Source: Cherax quadricarinatus
Taxonomy: Eukaryota; Arthropoda; Malacostraca; Decapoda; Parastacidae
Direction: 5' to 3'
Length of the DNA stretch: 64,000 nt
Assembly: GCF_038502225.1 (NCBI RefSeq)
Contig: NC_091323.1
Coordinates: 19,056,276 to 19,120,275 of the forward strand
Position 1 is the stretch's first letter, and each line of letters starts with the position of its first letter. The position numbers and the translations under genes were made by a program. Shown here in pieces: positions 33,001 to 46,190 of the stretch. Below the pieces are notes generated by a model. It saw nothing but the letters and a program-made list of their open reading frames with translations, was not told the origin of the DNA and did no database searches.

Positions 33001-36000
33001 TTTCCCAGGTGGTTTTTTAAGGAAACTTCCAGATATGAAAAAAACAGTTTAAAATAATCATCTAGGTATAAGTCAGGAAAAGATGGGGCACGGTTTTTAA
33101 CCTCAAATTTGGGAAGATGCATATACAGGGGGCCCAGACTGTTTTTGGGACATATGTGTACACAAAATTTTTGGTGATTGAGTAAAATACCCCTGCCATT
33201 TTAGATGAAAAGTTGAACTTTTTTAATCTTACAATTTTCATCCCTTTGGGAAAAAAAGCTCGGGGCCCAGGTGGTCTATGCAGTACCCCAGTAGGTCACA
33301 TGGAAAACCAAAAATCGACAGGAGTGCTTCATTTTTTTGGAAATTAAACTGTTTTTTTTTTTCAAGAAGACACCTGTATCAGTGAGGAAAGTTGCCTGAA
33401 GGTTAATTTTTTAGTTTTAAGAAAAGAAGAATATGTGAACCAAGAATTATAATACATTTTAGGTTCCAGGCAATATATTCCCAAAGATCCACTTCGGGCC
33501 CTTGGAATTACCCCCAAAAGGGAAAAAAAAAATGGTTTGTCTCATTAAAATATTGATTGGAGTAATATTGGTGAGGACAGGGAGACGAATATATTTATAA
33601 GGTGCAAAGTGCTGATTAAACAGTATGTTACACTTTAGAACTTGTGCCATTTTTGGGGAAACTTTTTTGTGGATATGTTTGTTCAGTCATGGTTTATCCA
33701 AAACAAGAGAAGTATGGTGGAAGATTTGGGTCAGGGAAAATGGATTTATCACATTGATCCAAACTGAGGGATATTACCTTTAAACTTCTTTTGGGTTTTT
33801 CCAATTTCTTCTTTGGGTTTTTATTGGAAAACCACTGGCTGGTGAAATTTTCCCCAGAAAGATTCCAGAATGTTTCACAAGTGTCTTTTCCCTTTAACTT
33901 GTCGTTTTCTAAATCATTTACATCAAAGGGGTTTCAAATTTTTTGACTTTATTGGGGTATCCTAAGTTAAATATGCATAATATGCTTATTTTATGCCCAT
34001 AACATCTGTATGCTCTCAAGACTATTAAAAAAAAACTATATACACAAAACCAAAATAGAAACCTACCAAAAATTTTTCACAAATAAAAAGAAAAAATGTT
34101 GGGTATGCAAAATTAGCATCTATCCTGTTTCAAGGAATATTCACTTTGGGAAAAACATCTGATATAAGAAACTAGTGTAAATAATGTTTGACATTGGGAA
34201 AAAAAAGGGTTTAAAGGGGAAGCAAAATTTTGGGGTCAGTTTTATTTAAAAATAATACAGTCACTTATGCATATTTACATCACTGTTGCTGCTGAGTGAT
34301 AAAGTTTAGAACTTTAAAATACAAAAAAACCATAAGTATTCTTTTTATTTTCTCTTTTTGTGTTCTGTAGGCTGGGCCCCTAGAAAAACCTTTTCCCAAA
34401 GCTTGTTACTAGGAAATATATAATATACTATACAAAAAACTGTTTATGTGGGATTTATTTGTGGGATTTAGTTTAGTCACAGATCTAAATATAATTTAGT
34501 GCCTCAGATTTAATTAGATAAAATTTTTTGGGCCCAGACATGGGGAGACTGTGTCTGTGCAATTTTGGGGGAAGGAGTTTGATTTTTAGGGGGTCATCTA
34601 GAAAGGGTTAAATACTGTTAAAACAAGGTAATCGCAGGGTTTAAAAAATGAAAATAAGCTAATACCTTTTTTAAATTTTTAAATAATTTTTTTATCGCCA
34701 TGCACACAAAAACCTTTAATGCATCTCCCCCAACTAGTTCCTTCTTCCTACCATTTGTTTAGGGAAAAATGACAAATTTGGGCCACTGCTGCCCCCAAAT
34801 TCTATAGGTTGTTGGGGACTGGGAGTTTGGTAGTGAACTGCTACAAGCAAACAAACAAAAAAAAAAATTTATTTCTTTGCAAGATTACATTGAGATTTGG
34901 GAAATTAAAAAATGAGTTGCAGGAGAGCCACTGTCATGCCTTGGAATATTGATATTCAAGGGGGGTGAGATTATGTTTATTGGGGGACATAGCACAGCGA
35001 AGTTCCAAAACCCTAGGGCCCAAATGAGAGAGAGAGAAAAGAGAGATTTTATCTGACCCATGCTGCAATTTTCCTTTCTTGGGGAGATATAGGTTTGCTA
35101 CTTTGGCTTTAGTGAGAACCTAGGCCAGTATGGAAGGGCCCCCATGGAACGGGAACAAAGCTGGAGGAAAAACGATTTTAGGGGCCAAACTGGGGATACC
35201 TGTGATAGTTGGCCAGTTGGGAAAAATGATATCTTTTCAAAAAACATGACGTATTATATAGGGCTAGCTGACATCAGTGACATACTACTACATAGAAAGC
35301 TCCTTTTTACAGAGCATTTCTGGCAAATTAGATCACGCCCAAAAGACATCAATTGTGGCTGAGGGTGGAGCTGGGGAGGGGCCTCTTTCTGGGAAAGGTG
35401 CATCAGAACAGCTGTCGACTGAAACTGTAGACTTTTGGACGCCCAGTGGTGAACCCGCAATACCAAAGAGGTGGGCATTCTGCAGAACGTTTGCATGGGG
35501 GGGAAACTTTTTGGTTTAACGATTTTTATCGAATTATCATTGGGGGTCAAGAATATTTTTGTATAAGGGGGCTTTTTTCGACCCGGCATCTGACCCGTAG
35601 AGTGTCAGTGGACAAGTGGGACCTCAGGGTGACCTGTAACCCTAAGGGATGTGTTACCTTGGGCTAGATAAACCATACCCGCAGAACACGTAAAAATCTT
35701 AGCAACCCACTACAAACTAAACACTGGGAGACGGTAAAGCTTTCACACATGTTTAAAACTGAACATTCTTTACATAGGTATTGGGTTTTTAAAGCAGTTT
35801 GGAAAGATCAAAAGATGCCTTTTTTGCAAAAAGAACACTAAGGCACTAAACATTTGTGGGGATGGGTAAAAAGAGTATGGGGAAACAATTTTAAATGAGG
35901 ATATAAATGTGATCTAAAGTTCTTGGGCAAACACATGCTCTTTTTGGGCTGAGCATCAAAGGTAAAAATTCCACATTTTTTTACCAATTTTCTACAAAAA

Positions 36001-36287
36001 TGGTAAAAACTATACTTTTTTCTCACCAGAAATAGCAGTGTGACAATGGTACACATGATAAAATGACTGTGTGCTCGGGGAAAAAAAGAAATGCAAGGTA
36101 ATGGTGCAAAATGATAGAGAACTACACCACAGAGAAATCCCCAATGTTTTAGTGGCATCAGTGTGGTGAAAATTTTGTGGTGCCATGGTATGGATGGATT
36201 TTAGAGACACTGATGAACAGTAAATTTTGAAATTAGCAGACAGCCCCCTTAAGGTTGAGAAGAATACAAAGGGGGAGTGAGGTGGTG
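33001..36287. other. Unidentified region with homopolymer-rich texture
   Basis: No gene or repeat boundary could be supported. Runs such as TTTTGGGG, GGGAAAA, CCCAAAA and GGGCCC are strikingly frequent compared with the rest of the window, and the recognisable LINE segment to its left shows the same pattern, suggesting a locally low-quality consensus. Confidence 0.5.
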
Positions 36288-36597
36288 TGTGTACTCCTTT
36301 AAATTTTGGTTGCAGGGTTTCCCGACTGCTCCTAGCCCCGTTTTACTGAGGTGAGTGGGGGGAGAGGCGTGTGAGAGTGCGGGGGAATGCGGGTGGTGTG
36401 TGGGGGCATGTGAGAGTGGTGGGAGTGGGTGTGGGGAGGGGGTGGTGTGGGGAGGGGCATTTAGTGCGGGGGGAGTGTGTGCATGGAGTGTTAAAAGGGA
36501 TAGCATGCGGCTGTGTGTGATTGCGAAGGGAGGGATGTGTGTGATTGCGGGGTGGGAGTGTGTGTTGGGGTGCGTCATGCAAGTTCCCGGTGTGATT
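36288..36597. repeat. CR1 3'-end remnant and G/GT-rich low-complexity DNA
   Basis: 36288-36345 resembles the family-A CR1 3' end (GTGTGTACTCC and TTTGGTTGCAGG). It is followed by about 250 bp of GGGGTGTG-type sequence. The Gly- or His/Pro-rich frames over it are artefacts. Confidence 0.65.
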
Positions 36598-37268
36598 CGG
36601 GGGTGCGAACCACCTAGTTGTACTCATCTAGTTGTACTCCCCCCTAGTTGTGGTTGAGGGGGCGAAATCACAGCTCCTGGCAGACTATTCCAATTCCTGA
36701 TAACCTGTGACTGAAGAAAACTGCCAACATCCCTGTGGTTCATCTGAGTTTTTCAACTTTTAACTGTGACCCCTTTTGCTTTTTTGTGTCCCATCTCTCT
36801 TTAACATCCTGTCTCTGTGCACTTTGTCGATTTTCCCTCAGTGTTTTATATGTTATTATCATATCCCCTATCTCTTCTGTCTTCCAGTGTTTTCAAGTCA
36901 ATTTCCCTTTTAACCCTCCCTCATAAGACACCCCTTAGCTCTGAGATTAGTCTTGTTGCAAACCTTTGCACTTTCTATATTTCCTTACATGCTTTGCTAG
37001 GTGAGGGTTCCAAACTGGTGTTGCATACTCCAATATGGGCCTAACATACACAGTGTACAGGGTTCTGAATGACTCCTTATTTAGATGTCAGAACACTGTT
37101 CCTAGGTTTGCCAGGTGCCTGTATGCTGCAGCAGTTACTTGGTTGATGTGAGCCTCAGGAGATGTGCCCAGTGTTATATTCGCCCCCAAGATCCTTTTCC
37201 TTGAGCGACGTTTGTAGGCTCTGGCTCCCTAGACTGTACTCTGTCTGTGGTCTTCTTTGCCCTTACCC
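36598..37268 (-). mobile_element. CR1-like LINE fragment (family A), copy L2
   Basis: Begins with the tandem CATCTAGTTGTACTC 3' end and runs through the inverse of the C-terminal reverse transcriptase (CATACTCCAATATGGGCC and ATGCTGCAGCAGTTACTTGG). Stops and shifts are frequent. Its 5' end is cut where the 3' end of the next copy begins. Confidence 0.82.
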
Positions 37269-37669
37269 CAGTGAGAGTGCATGTGTGTACTCACTATTTG
37301 TGGTTGCAGGGGTTGAGTCATAGCTCCTGGGCCCTGCCTCTTCACTGATTGCTATTAGATCCTCTCTCTCCCTGCTCCATGAGCTTTATCGAACCTTGTC
37401 TTAAAACTATGTATGGTTCCCACATCCACTATTTCACATTCTAGGCTATTCCACTGCCTGACAACTCTGACTGAAGAAATATTCCCTAACATCCCTTTGA
37501 CTCATCTGTATCTTCAACTACTAATTGTGACCCCTGGTTTCTGTGTCCCATCTCTGGAACATCCTGTCTTTGTCCACCTTGTTTATTCCGCACAGTATTT
37601 TATGTCATTATCATGTCTTCCCTGACCCTCCTGTCCTCCTGTGTCGTCAGGCCAATTTCCCTTGACCTT

Positions 37670-40133
37670 TCATTGTAGGACAATCCCCTTTGCTCTGGGA
37701 CTAGTCTTGTTGCAAACCTTTGCACTTCCTCTAATTTCTTGACGTGCTTGACTAGGTGTGGATTCTAAACTGGTGCTGCATACTCCAGTATGGGCCTGAC
37801 ATATAGGATGTGCAGTCTTGAACGATTCCTTACTGAGGTATCGGAATGCTATCCTTAGGTTTGCCAGACACCCATATGCTGCAGCAGTTATCTGATTGAT
37901 GTCTGCCTCAGGAGATGTGCTCGGTATTATACTTACCCCAAGATCTTTTTCCTTGAGTGAGGTTTGCAGTCTTTGGCCACTTAGACTATACTCTGTCTGC
38001 GGTCTTCTTTGCCCTTCCCCAATCTTTATGACTTTGCATTTGGCGGGGTTAAATTCAAGGAGCCAGTTGCTGGACCAGGCTTGTAGCCTGTCTACGTCTC
38101 TTTGTAGTTCTGACTGAGCCTCGACCGATTTGATTCTCCTCATTAACTTCACTTCATCTGCAAACAAGGACACTTCTGAGTCTATCACTTCCGTTATGTC
38201 ATTCACATGTACCAAAAACAGCACAGGTCCTGGAACTGACCCCTGTGGAACTCCGCTCATCACAGGCGCCCACTCTGACACCTCGTCACATACCATGACT
38301 CATTGTTGCCTCCCTGTCAGATATTCTCTTGATCCATTGCAGTGCCTTTCCTGTTATGTGTGCCTGACCCTCTAGCTTTTGCATTAACCTCTTGTGAGGA
38401 ACTGTGTCGCAGGCCTTCTTGCAGTCCAAGAAAATGCAGTCTATCCACCCCTCTCTTGTTTTACTTCTGTCACCTTGTCATAAAACTCCAGTAATTTTGT
38501 GACACAGGATTTTCCTTCCCTGAAACTGTGCTGGTTGTCGATTATAAGCTTGTTTCTTTCCAGGTGCTCCACCACTCTCCTGAGATCTTCCCCATGACTT
38601 TGCATACTATACACGTTAGTGACAGGTCTGTAGTTTAATGCCTCTTGTCTGTCTCCTTTTTTAAAAATTGGGACTACATTTTCCATCTTCCATACGTCAG
38701 TTGCCCAGTTTCAGTGGATGTGTTGAAGATCTTTGTTAGTGGCATGTGACTATGGTGCTCTTCACACCTACTGCTAGGTTGAGGGACTGATTACCTCATC
38801 TTCTGTACATAGTTCTCCTGTCTTCAAGTTATGTCCTGGAATTTGTATTGATAAAGCCACTGGATGGCAAAACATCTACAATAAAGATACCCAGATGTTG
38901 CACATGTGTCTCAATTTCATCTTGTCGGTATTGTATACCATTCTTGTACACATAGCATTTCTGCTCCCTCTCTAAGGACTCACGGAGAGATGTTGTCTGG
39001 TCCCACCGCCTTTGAGGTATCAAGTTCACATAGCAGCTTCTTCACCTCCTCTTCGGTTATGTGTACCTCATCCAGCACTTGGTGTACCCCTCTGTTCTGA
39101 ATTCCTGGAATCCTACTGATGTGGCTATACAACAGCTTTGGGTCAGACTTGACTTTCGATGGTATGTCATTTTCATGTTGTCACTGAGCCTCCCTTCTTA
39201 TCTGTGCATATTCATTTCTGGCTCTTTGGCTGATCTCTTTACATTCCTGGGTCCTTTGTCTTCTGTACCTTTTCCATTCTCTAGTGCACCTAGTTTTTGC
39301 CTCCCTACACGTTTGGGTGAACCAAGGACTCATTCTGGTCTTCCCATTATTTCTGTTTCCCTTGGGAACAAACTTCTCCTCTGCCTCCTTGCATTTTGTT
39401 GTCACATAGTTCATTTCTTTTACTGGTTTTCCTGCCAGTTCTCTCTCCCACTGGACGTCTTGCAGGAAGTTCCTCATGCCTGTGTAGTCACCCCTTTTGT
39501 AGTTTGGTTTTTCCAATCCTATTCCTGCTATTCTCTCCACTTGTAGCTCAACTATGTAATCAAAGCACAGAACCACATGATCACAAGCTCCAAGGGGCCT
39601 ACTAGTAACTTTGCTCCCCCAATGTGAGCTCTTCTGGCCACTTCAGCTAGTGTGTCAACCATTGCTCTGTTGCTCTTGTCATATTCTTCTCTTGGCCTCC
39701 TGCAGCTCTGTGGCAGGTTGTACATTACTGCAATTACTACCTTATTGCCCTCAGATTGTGTTATTCCTACTCAGTAGTCCCTTTTGCACATTCCATCCAT
39801 TGCTTCCATTTCCTCAAATCCCCACTGGTATTTAATGAGCAGTGCAACTCCTCCTCTCCTCCCTTTATCTTTCCTGAGGATCTGATATCCAGGTGGAAAG
39901 ATTGCATCTGTTATCATCCTGGTGAGTGCTATTATGTCTGGGGATATCTCCTTGATTCTTTCATGCCACTCCTCATACTTGTTTGTTATTCTGTCTGCAT
40001 TTACATACCAAACTTTCAACTTCTTTTCTGAAACTGTGGTCTTGGGGGTATATTGGGGTTGGGGAAGTGGGACACCTGCTAAGGAACTATGGGTGGTTGC
40101 TGTGAGGGTGGAGTTTGTAATGGGTGGGGGCAT
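37670..40133 (-). pseudogene. CR1 ORF2 (endonuclease and reverse transcriptase) of copy L3
   Basis: Pieces in order from the 5' side: endonuclease N-terminus at 40133-39771 (LKVWYVNADRITNKYEEWHE, SPDIIALTRM, RRGGVALLIKYQW); the linker at 39576-39181; reverse-transcriptase pieces at 38686-38441 (VVPIFKKGDRQEALNYRPVT) and 38296-37670 (SGVPQGSVPGPVLFLVHVND, SLFADEVKLM). The second aspartate of the FADD box is Glu here. Multiple frameshifts and stops separate the pieces, so it is a dead copy. Confidence 0.88.
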
Positions 40134-40331
40134 TGGATATGGTGTGTGTGTTTTGGGTTAGAATGTTTGGTTGCACTGGGGTTGTCCTGGTTGGGGGGCT
40201 TCTGTAGGTGGTTGTGAGGGAGGCTGTATTTGATCTTCCTCCTGACTCTGGGTTCTCCTGTCCATCTCCATCTTCACCTCTCTTTCCTCTTTTTGTCTTT
40301 GTACCCTCACTTTCAGTTTTTGCCTTTCTTC

Positions 40332-40892
40332 TCATGATCTGTCATGGTCGAGATACACCTTCTGGTACACCGGCATATCCCTTAGTCTTCTTTTCTCCTG
40401 CAGGATCCTGTTTCGAGTCAATTCTGTCTTGAAAGTGACTTTGACTGGTCGGGTTCTTCTTCTTGCAAACCCCCCTATTCTCTGATAATATGCCAGCTGG
40501 GTCATGTCATCTTTTATTGCTTTTATGATGCTTTTGATCACTTTTTTCTCCCCTTGTCTTCTTCCTTCGTAAGTTTCCCCTTCAACTTCCTGGAGCCCAT
40601 AAACAAAGACAGACCTCTTCCTTTCATTCTCACACTGCAGATCCCTATGTATCCTCTGATTCGATTTAGTTGCCTCTATTGCAGTTTTCCTTTCTTCAGT
40701 TTCTTCACTATCTGTTGACCTTGGATCCAGTGGCCTGTCATTTTCTCTTTTCAGTTTTCCCGGGGCTCTGCTGTGGTCTGTTAGGGCCTCCACATGTAGC
40801 TTAGCTCTTTCATTTTCTAGTCCCCTCCATTGCTCCTGATGTGATTCTCTCTTTTTCTCGGGCTCCGCGATGGTCTGATAGAGCCTCTGCAT
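40332..40892 (-). pseudogene. CR1 ORF1 protein fragment of copy L3
   Basis: This 186-codon frame contains the RNA-binding core shared with the complete ORF1 at 43917-44948: RSVFVYGLQEVEGE, YYQRIGGFARRRTRPVKVTF and TRNRILQEKRRLRDMPVYQK. The N-terminal coiled-coil part is missing beyond 40892. CR1 ORF1 proteins bind the element RNA. Confidence 0.8.
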
Positions 40893-41012
40893 ACATTTTC
40901 ACTCCTTCGTTCCCTACAGTCCCCTGTGTGTGTGTACTCACCTAGTTGTACTCACCTAGTTGTGGTTGCAGGGGTCGAGACATAGCTCCTGGCCCCGCCT
41001 CTTCACTGGCCG

Positions 41013-43864
41013 CTACTGAATCATTCTCCCCACACCATTAGCTTTATTGCACCTCTGCTTAAAGATATGAGTGGATCCTGCCTCCAGTACATCACTTCCC
41101 AAACTGTTCCACTTCCTGACTACTCTGTGACTGAAGAAATACTTCCTAACATCCCTGTGATTCATCTGTGTCTTCAACTTCCAACTGTGTCCCTTAATTG
41201 CTGTGTCCCATTTCTGGAACATTCTGTCACTGCCCACCTTGTCAATCCCTCATTCCTCTCAGTATTTTATATGTCATTATCATGTCCCCCACCTCTCCTG
41301 TCGTCCAGTGTCGTCAGGTCGATTTCCCTTAACCTCTCCTCGTAGGACATACCCCTTAGCTCTGGGACTAATCTTGTTGCAATCTTTTGCACTTTCTCTA
41401 GTTTCTTTACGTGCTTGGCTAGATGTGGGTTCCAAACTGGTGCTGCATACTCCAATATGGGCCTAACGTACACAGTGTACAGGGTCCTGAACAATTCCTT
41501 ATTAAAATGGCAGAATGCTGTTCTGAGGTTTGCTAGGCGCCCATATGCTGCAGCAGTTATCTGGTTGATGTCCGTCTCAGGAGATGTGCCTAGTGTTATA
41601 CTCACCCCAAGATCTTTGTCCTTGAGTGAGATTTGTAGTCTCTGGCCCCCCTAGACTGTACTTCGTCTCCGGTCTTCTTTGCCCTTCCCCAATCTTCATG
41701 ACTTTGCACTAGGTGGGGTTGAACTCCAGGAGCCAATTGCTGGACCAGGCCTGCAGCCTGTCCAGATCCTTTTGTAGTTCTGCCTGGTCCTCATTTGATT
41801 GAATTCTTCTCATCAACTTCACATCAACTGCAAACAGGGACACTTTGGAATATATTCCTTCCGTCATGTCATTCACAAATACCAGAAACAGCACCAGTCC
41901 TAGGACTGACCCCTGTGGAACCCCACTCGTCACAGGGGCCCACTCTGATACCTTGCCTCGCACCATGACTCACTGCTGTCTTCCTGACAAGTATTCCTTG
42001 ATCCATTGTAGTGCCTTCCCTGTTACACCTGGCTGATCCTCCAGCTTTTGCACTAATCTCTTGTGTGGAACTGTGTCAAACGCCTTCTTATAGTCCAAGA
42101 AAATGCAATCTGCCCACCCCTCTCTCACTTGTTTTACTGCTGTCACCATGTCATAGAACTCCAGTAGGTTTGAGACACAGGATTTCCAGTCCTTGAAACC
42201 GTGTTGGCTGTTGTGAAACTTAATTCTTTCTAGTTGTTCCACCATTCTTCTCCTGATAATCTTCTCCACGACTTTGCATACTATACAAGTCAGTGACTCT
42301 GGTCTATAGTTTAGTGCTTCTTGTCTGTCTCCTTTTTTAAAGATTAGGACTACATTTGTTGTTTTCCATACCTCAAGTAATCTCCCTGTTTGGGTAGATG
42401 TGTTGAATATTGTTGTTAGAGGTACACATAGCGCCTCTGCACCCTCTCTCAGGACCGATGGAGAGATGTTATCCGGCCCCATCACCTTTGAGGCGTCTAG
42501 TTCACTCAGCAGCCTCTTCACTTCTTCCTTGGTTGTATGCATTGTGTCCAACACTTGGTGGTGTACCCCACTTGCCTGTCTTTCTGGAGTTCCTTCTGTC
42601 TCCTCTGTGAACACTTCCTTCAATCTCATGTTGACTTCCTCACATACTTCTCGGTAGTTTCTTGTAATCTCTCCTCCTTCCTTCCTTAACCTGATTACCT
42701 GGTCCTTGACTGTTGTTTTCTTCCTCATGTGGCTGTACAACAGCTTCGGGTCAGATGTGGCTTTCGCTGATATGTCATTCTCATATTGCCGTTGTGCCTC
42801 CCTTCTTACCTGTGCATATTCATTTCTGGCTCTATGACTGCTCTCCTTATTCTCCTGGGTACTTTGCCTTCTATACTTCTTCCATTCCCTAGCACATCTT
42901 GGGTGAACCATGGGCTCATCCTGGCTTGTTTATTATTCCTGTTACCTTTGGGCATATACCTCTATTCAGCTTCCTTGTATATTGTTGTCACGTATTCCAT
43001 CATCTCATTTACTGCCTTCCATGCCAGTTCTCTGTCCCACTGAACCTCATTAAGGAAGTTCTTCATTTCAGCATAATCTCCCTTCTTGTAGTTTGGTTTC
43101 ATTCATCTGGCTCTTCCTGCTCCCCCCTCCACTTGTAACTCTAATTTGTACTCGAATCTTAAAACCATATGATCGCTGGCCCCAAGGGGTCTTTCATATG
43201 TGATGTCCTCAATATCTGCACTATTCAAGGTGAATACTGGGTCCAGTCTCGCTGGGTCATCCTCTTTTCTCTTTCTGGTAGTGTCCCTTACGTGTTGGTA
43301 CATGAAGTTTTCCCGTACCACCTCCATCATCTTAGCCCTCCATGTATCTTGGCCCCCATGTGGCTCCAAGTTCTCCCAATCAATTTCCTTGTGGTTAAAG
43401 TCACCCATGATCAGTAGCTTTGCCCTGCATGCATGAGCTCTTCTGGCCACTGCAGCCAGTGTGTCAACCATCGCTCTATTGCTCTTGTCATACTCTTGCC
43501 TTGGCCTCCTGCTGTTCTGTGGTGGGTTATACATCACTGCAATTATCACCTTGGGACCACCAGAGTGAAGCGTTCCCGCTATGTAATCACTTTCTTCTCC
43601 GCTGTCTCCTCTCTCCAGCTCATCAAAATTCCATCGGTGTTTGATCAACAATGCCACTCCTCCACCCCCCCTGTTCCTTCTGTCTTTTCTCAGGATCTGG
43701 TATCCCGCTGGAAAGATGGCATCTGTTATCATACCTGTAAGCTTGGTTTCTGTAATCGCTATGATGTCTGGTGATGCCTCTTTGACTCTTTCGTGCCACT
43801 CCTCCCACTTGTTTGTTATTCCATCAGCGTTTGTGTACCATACCTTCAGTTTCCTTTCCAACAC
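41013..43864 (-). pseudogene. CR1 ORF2 (endonuclease and reverse transcriptase) of copy L4
   Basis: The endonuclease is at 43864-43103, with IIAITETKLTGM, LLIMGDFNHKEIDWENL and LGASDHMVLRFEYK, so the Glu, Asp-Phe-Asn and Ser-Asp-His motifs of APE-type nucleases are all present. The reverse transcriptase follows at 42911-41970 (KKGDRQEALNYRPESLTC, CIFLDYKKAFDTVPHKRL), 41966-41709 (SGVPQGSVLGLVLFLVFVND), 41605-41267 and 41237-41013. The catalytic box reads SLFAVDVKLM, so the first Asp of FADD is lost. Four frame breaks make the ORF non-functional. Known role: nicking the target and copying the RNA by target-primed reverse transcription. Confidence 0.9.
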
Positions 43865-43916
43865 TGTGGTTTGGGGGCCTGTGGGGGTGGGAGACCTGGT
43901 AGCATACTGTGGGATT

Positions 43917-44948
43917 CTATGGTTGGGGGTTGGGTGGAAGCTGTGGGTATGGATTGTATTGTGTGTTGGGATGGTGTGATAGGTTGTGGGGTTCTGAGGA
44001 TAGTTGTGTGCGTGCTTGCCCTTGCTGCTCTGTTCTGCTCTGACTGACCTCTGCTGGTTCCATCCTTGTCTCCTTTCCTAGCTCCTTTCGCTTTTTTGTC
44101 CTCTCCCTCAGCTGCTGTCTCTCTGTTCGTGTTCTGTCTCTGTCTAGGAACACCTTCTTGTACTCTTCCGAGCTTTTCAACCGTGGTTTCTCTTGGAGGA
44201 TCCTGTTCCGCACTGCTTCTGTCCTGAGAATCAGCTTGATCGGTCGGTTTCTCCCCTTCAAGTACCCCCCTATTCTCTGAAAATTTACAATCTCATCCAT
44301 GTCTTCTCCCCCTATTTCCGTGATGATTTTCTCAATCTCTTTTCTTTCTTCCTGCCGTCTTTCAGTGTGTGTCCTTTCCTCTCTCTCCCGAAGCCCATGG
44401 ATAATCACTGATTTTGCCCTTTCCTCCTCCCATTGCCTCTCCCTCTGTGACTCTGGTTCCTGTCTGTATGTGGTCATTTTCTCCCTTGATTTTTCCATTG
44501 GCTCTTGGTAGCATGGTTGTGCCTCAGCATTCAACCTATCTCCCTCTCCATCTGCACCCATCTGCTCTTCCCTTCCATTCCCTGGCCCTTCTTTGCAGGC
44601 TGATATGACCTTAGCATAATTCAAATCTCCTTCCTTCCTGTTCAGCCTCTCAGCTTCGTATGGTATGTCTTCTCTGGTTACTACCCCTGAGACTTGCTTC
44701 AGCCTGTTTACCTCAAATTCTAGAACCTTTACCCTGGCTACTGCAGTTTCGACTTGTGCCTCCCAATTCTTCGTCTCCTTCTCCAACCTCTTTTCCCATT
44801 TCACAGAGAGCTCTTTCTCCATTTTTTCAGAAAGCTCTCCTAATTTTCTCTCCCATTCTTGCTCTATCCTTTTCCACTGTTCCTCCATCCATTCCTCCCT
44901 ACCAGTACCATTGTCATCCGATCCCTGATTCCTGCGAGTCCCAACCAT
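43917..44948 (-). CDS. CR1 ORF1 protein, intact frame (343 aa)
   Basis: An uninterrupted 343-codon frame starts MVGTRRNQGSDDNGTG. Residues about 18-90 are Glu/Lys/Trp-rich with heptad character (EEWMEEQWKRIEQEWERKLG), predicting a coiled coil for multimerisation. A middle acidic/basic linker follows, then an RRM-like RNA-binding core from about residue 185 (AKSVIIHGLRE, VNFQRIGGYLKGRNRPIKLI, VRNRILQEKPRLKSSEEYKK, VFLDRDRTRTERQQLRERTK). The C-terminus is Pro/Asn/Gln-rich. It is immediately upstream of ORF2 in the same element. The start is the first ATG after the GA-rich leader. It is transposon-encoded, not a host gene. Confidence 0.85.
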   Translation of the reverse strand: MVGTRRNQGSDDNGTGREEWMEEQWKRIEQEWERKLGELSEKMEKELSVKWEKRLEKETKNWEAQVETAVARVKVLEFEVNRLKQVSGVVTREDIPYEAERLNRKEGDLNYAKVISACKEGPGNGREEQMGADGEGDRLNAEAQPCYQEPMEKSREKMTTYRQEPESQRERQWEEERAKSVIIHGLREREERTHTERRQEERKEIEKIITEIGGEDMDEIVNFQRIGGYLKGRNRPIKLILRTEAVRNRILQEKPRLKSSEEYKKVFLDRDRTRTERQQLRERTKKRKELGKETRMEPAEVSQSRTEQQGQARTQLSSEPHNLSHHPNTQYNPYPQLPPNPQP

Positions 44949-44979
44949 TTTTTTTTTTTTTAGTGAAAGAGAGAAAGAA

Positions 44980-45218
44980 AAACAAAGAATAAGGGGGAGA
45001 GAGTGAGAGAGAGGGAGAGAGAAAAGGGGAGCCTAGAAGGAGGGGAAAAGAAGGGTAAAAAGGGGGAGAAAGTGAGAGAGAGGGAAAAGGTAAGAGAGAG
45101 GGGGGAGTGCCAAGGGAGGAGAGAGAGAGAGAAAAGAAGAGGAAGAGAGAGAGGGAGAGGGAGAGAGAGAGAGGAAGAGAGAGAAAGTGAGAGGAAGAGA
45201 GAGAGGATGAGAGAAAGG

Positions 45219-45298
<80 letters not shown>

Positions 45299-45335
45299 GA
45301 GGGAGAGATATAGGGGGAAAGGAAGGGTTATAGTG
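44980..45335. repeat. (GA)n-rich microsatellite
   Basis: Purine-rich GAGAGA repeat with GGGA and AAAG variants, lying upstream of ORF1 of copy L4. The Arg/Glu-rich 74-codon frame over it is an artefact. Confidence 0.95.
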
Positions 45336-45368
45336 TCACTTCACAGGAAGGTGTGAAATCCTGTATAT

Positions 45369-46190
<822 letters not shown>

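Larger units (their letters stand above)
37283..40923 (-). mobile_element. CR1-like LINE (family A), copy L3, nearly full length
   Basis: The 3' end GTGTGTACTCACTATTTGTG is at 37285. The copy extends through the reverse transcriptase, the linker, the endonuclease and part of ORF1, ending at 40923 against the 3' end of copy L4. It lies head-to-tail with L2 and L4. Confidence 0.88.
40924..44950 (-). mobile_element. CR1-like LINE (family A), copy L4, essentially full length
   Basis: It runs from the 3' end GTGTGTGTACTCACCTAGTT at 40927 to the ORF1 start at 44948, about 4.0 kb with both ORFs represented. GA-rich sequence lies immediately upstream and may be 5' UTR or an independent microsatellite. 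ORF1 is intact while ORF2 is broken. Confidence 0.9.

Noticed and set aside
36249..36657. Pro/His-rich and Gly-rich frames
   Set aside because: G/GT-rich low-complexity DNA next to a CR1 3' end.
39061..39546. 161-codon plus-strand frame with hydrophobic stretches
   Set aside because: It is the antisense shadow of CR1 ORF2; similar shadows occur over the other CR1 copies.
45003..45227. Arg/Glu-rich 74-codon frame
   Set aside because: Simple (GA)n translation.
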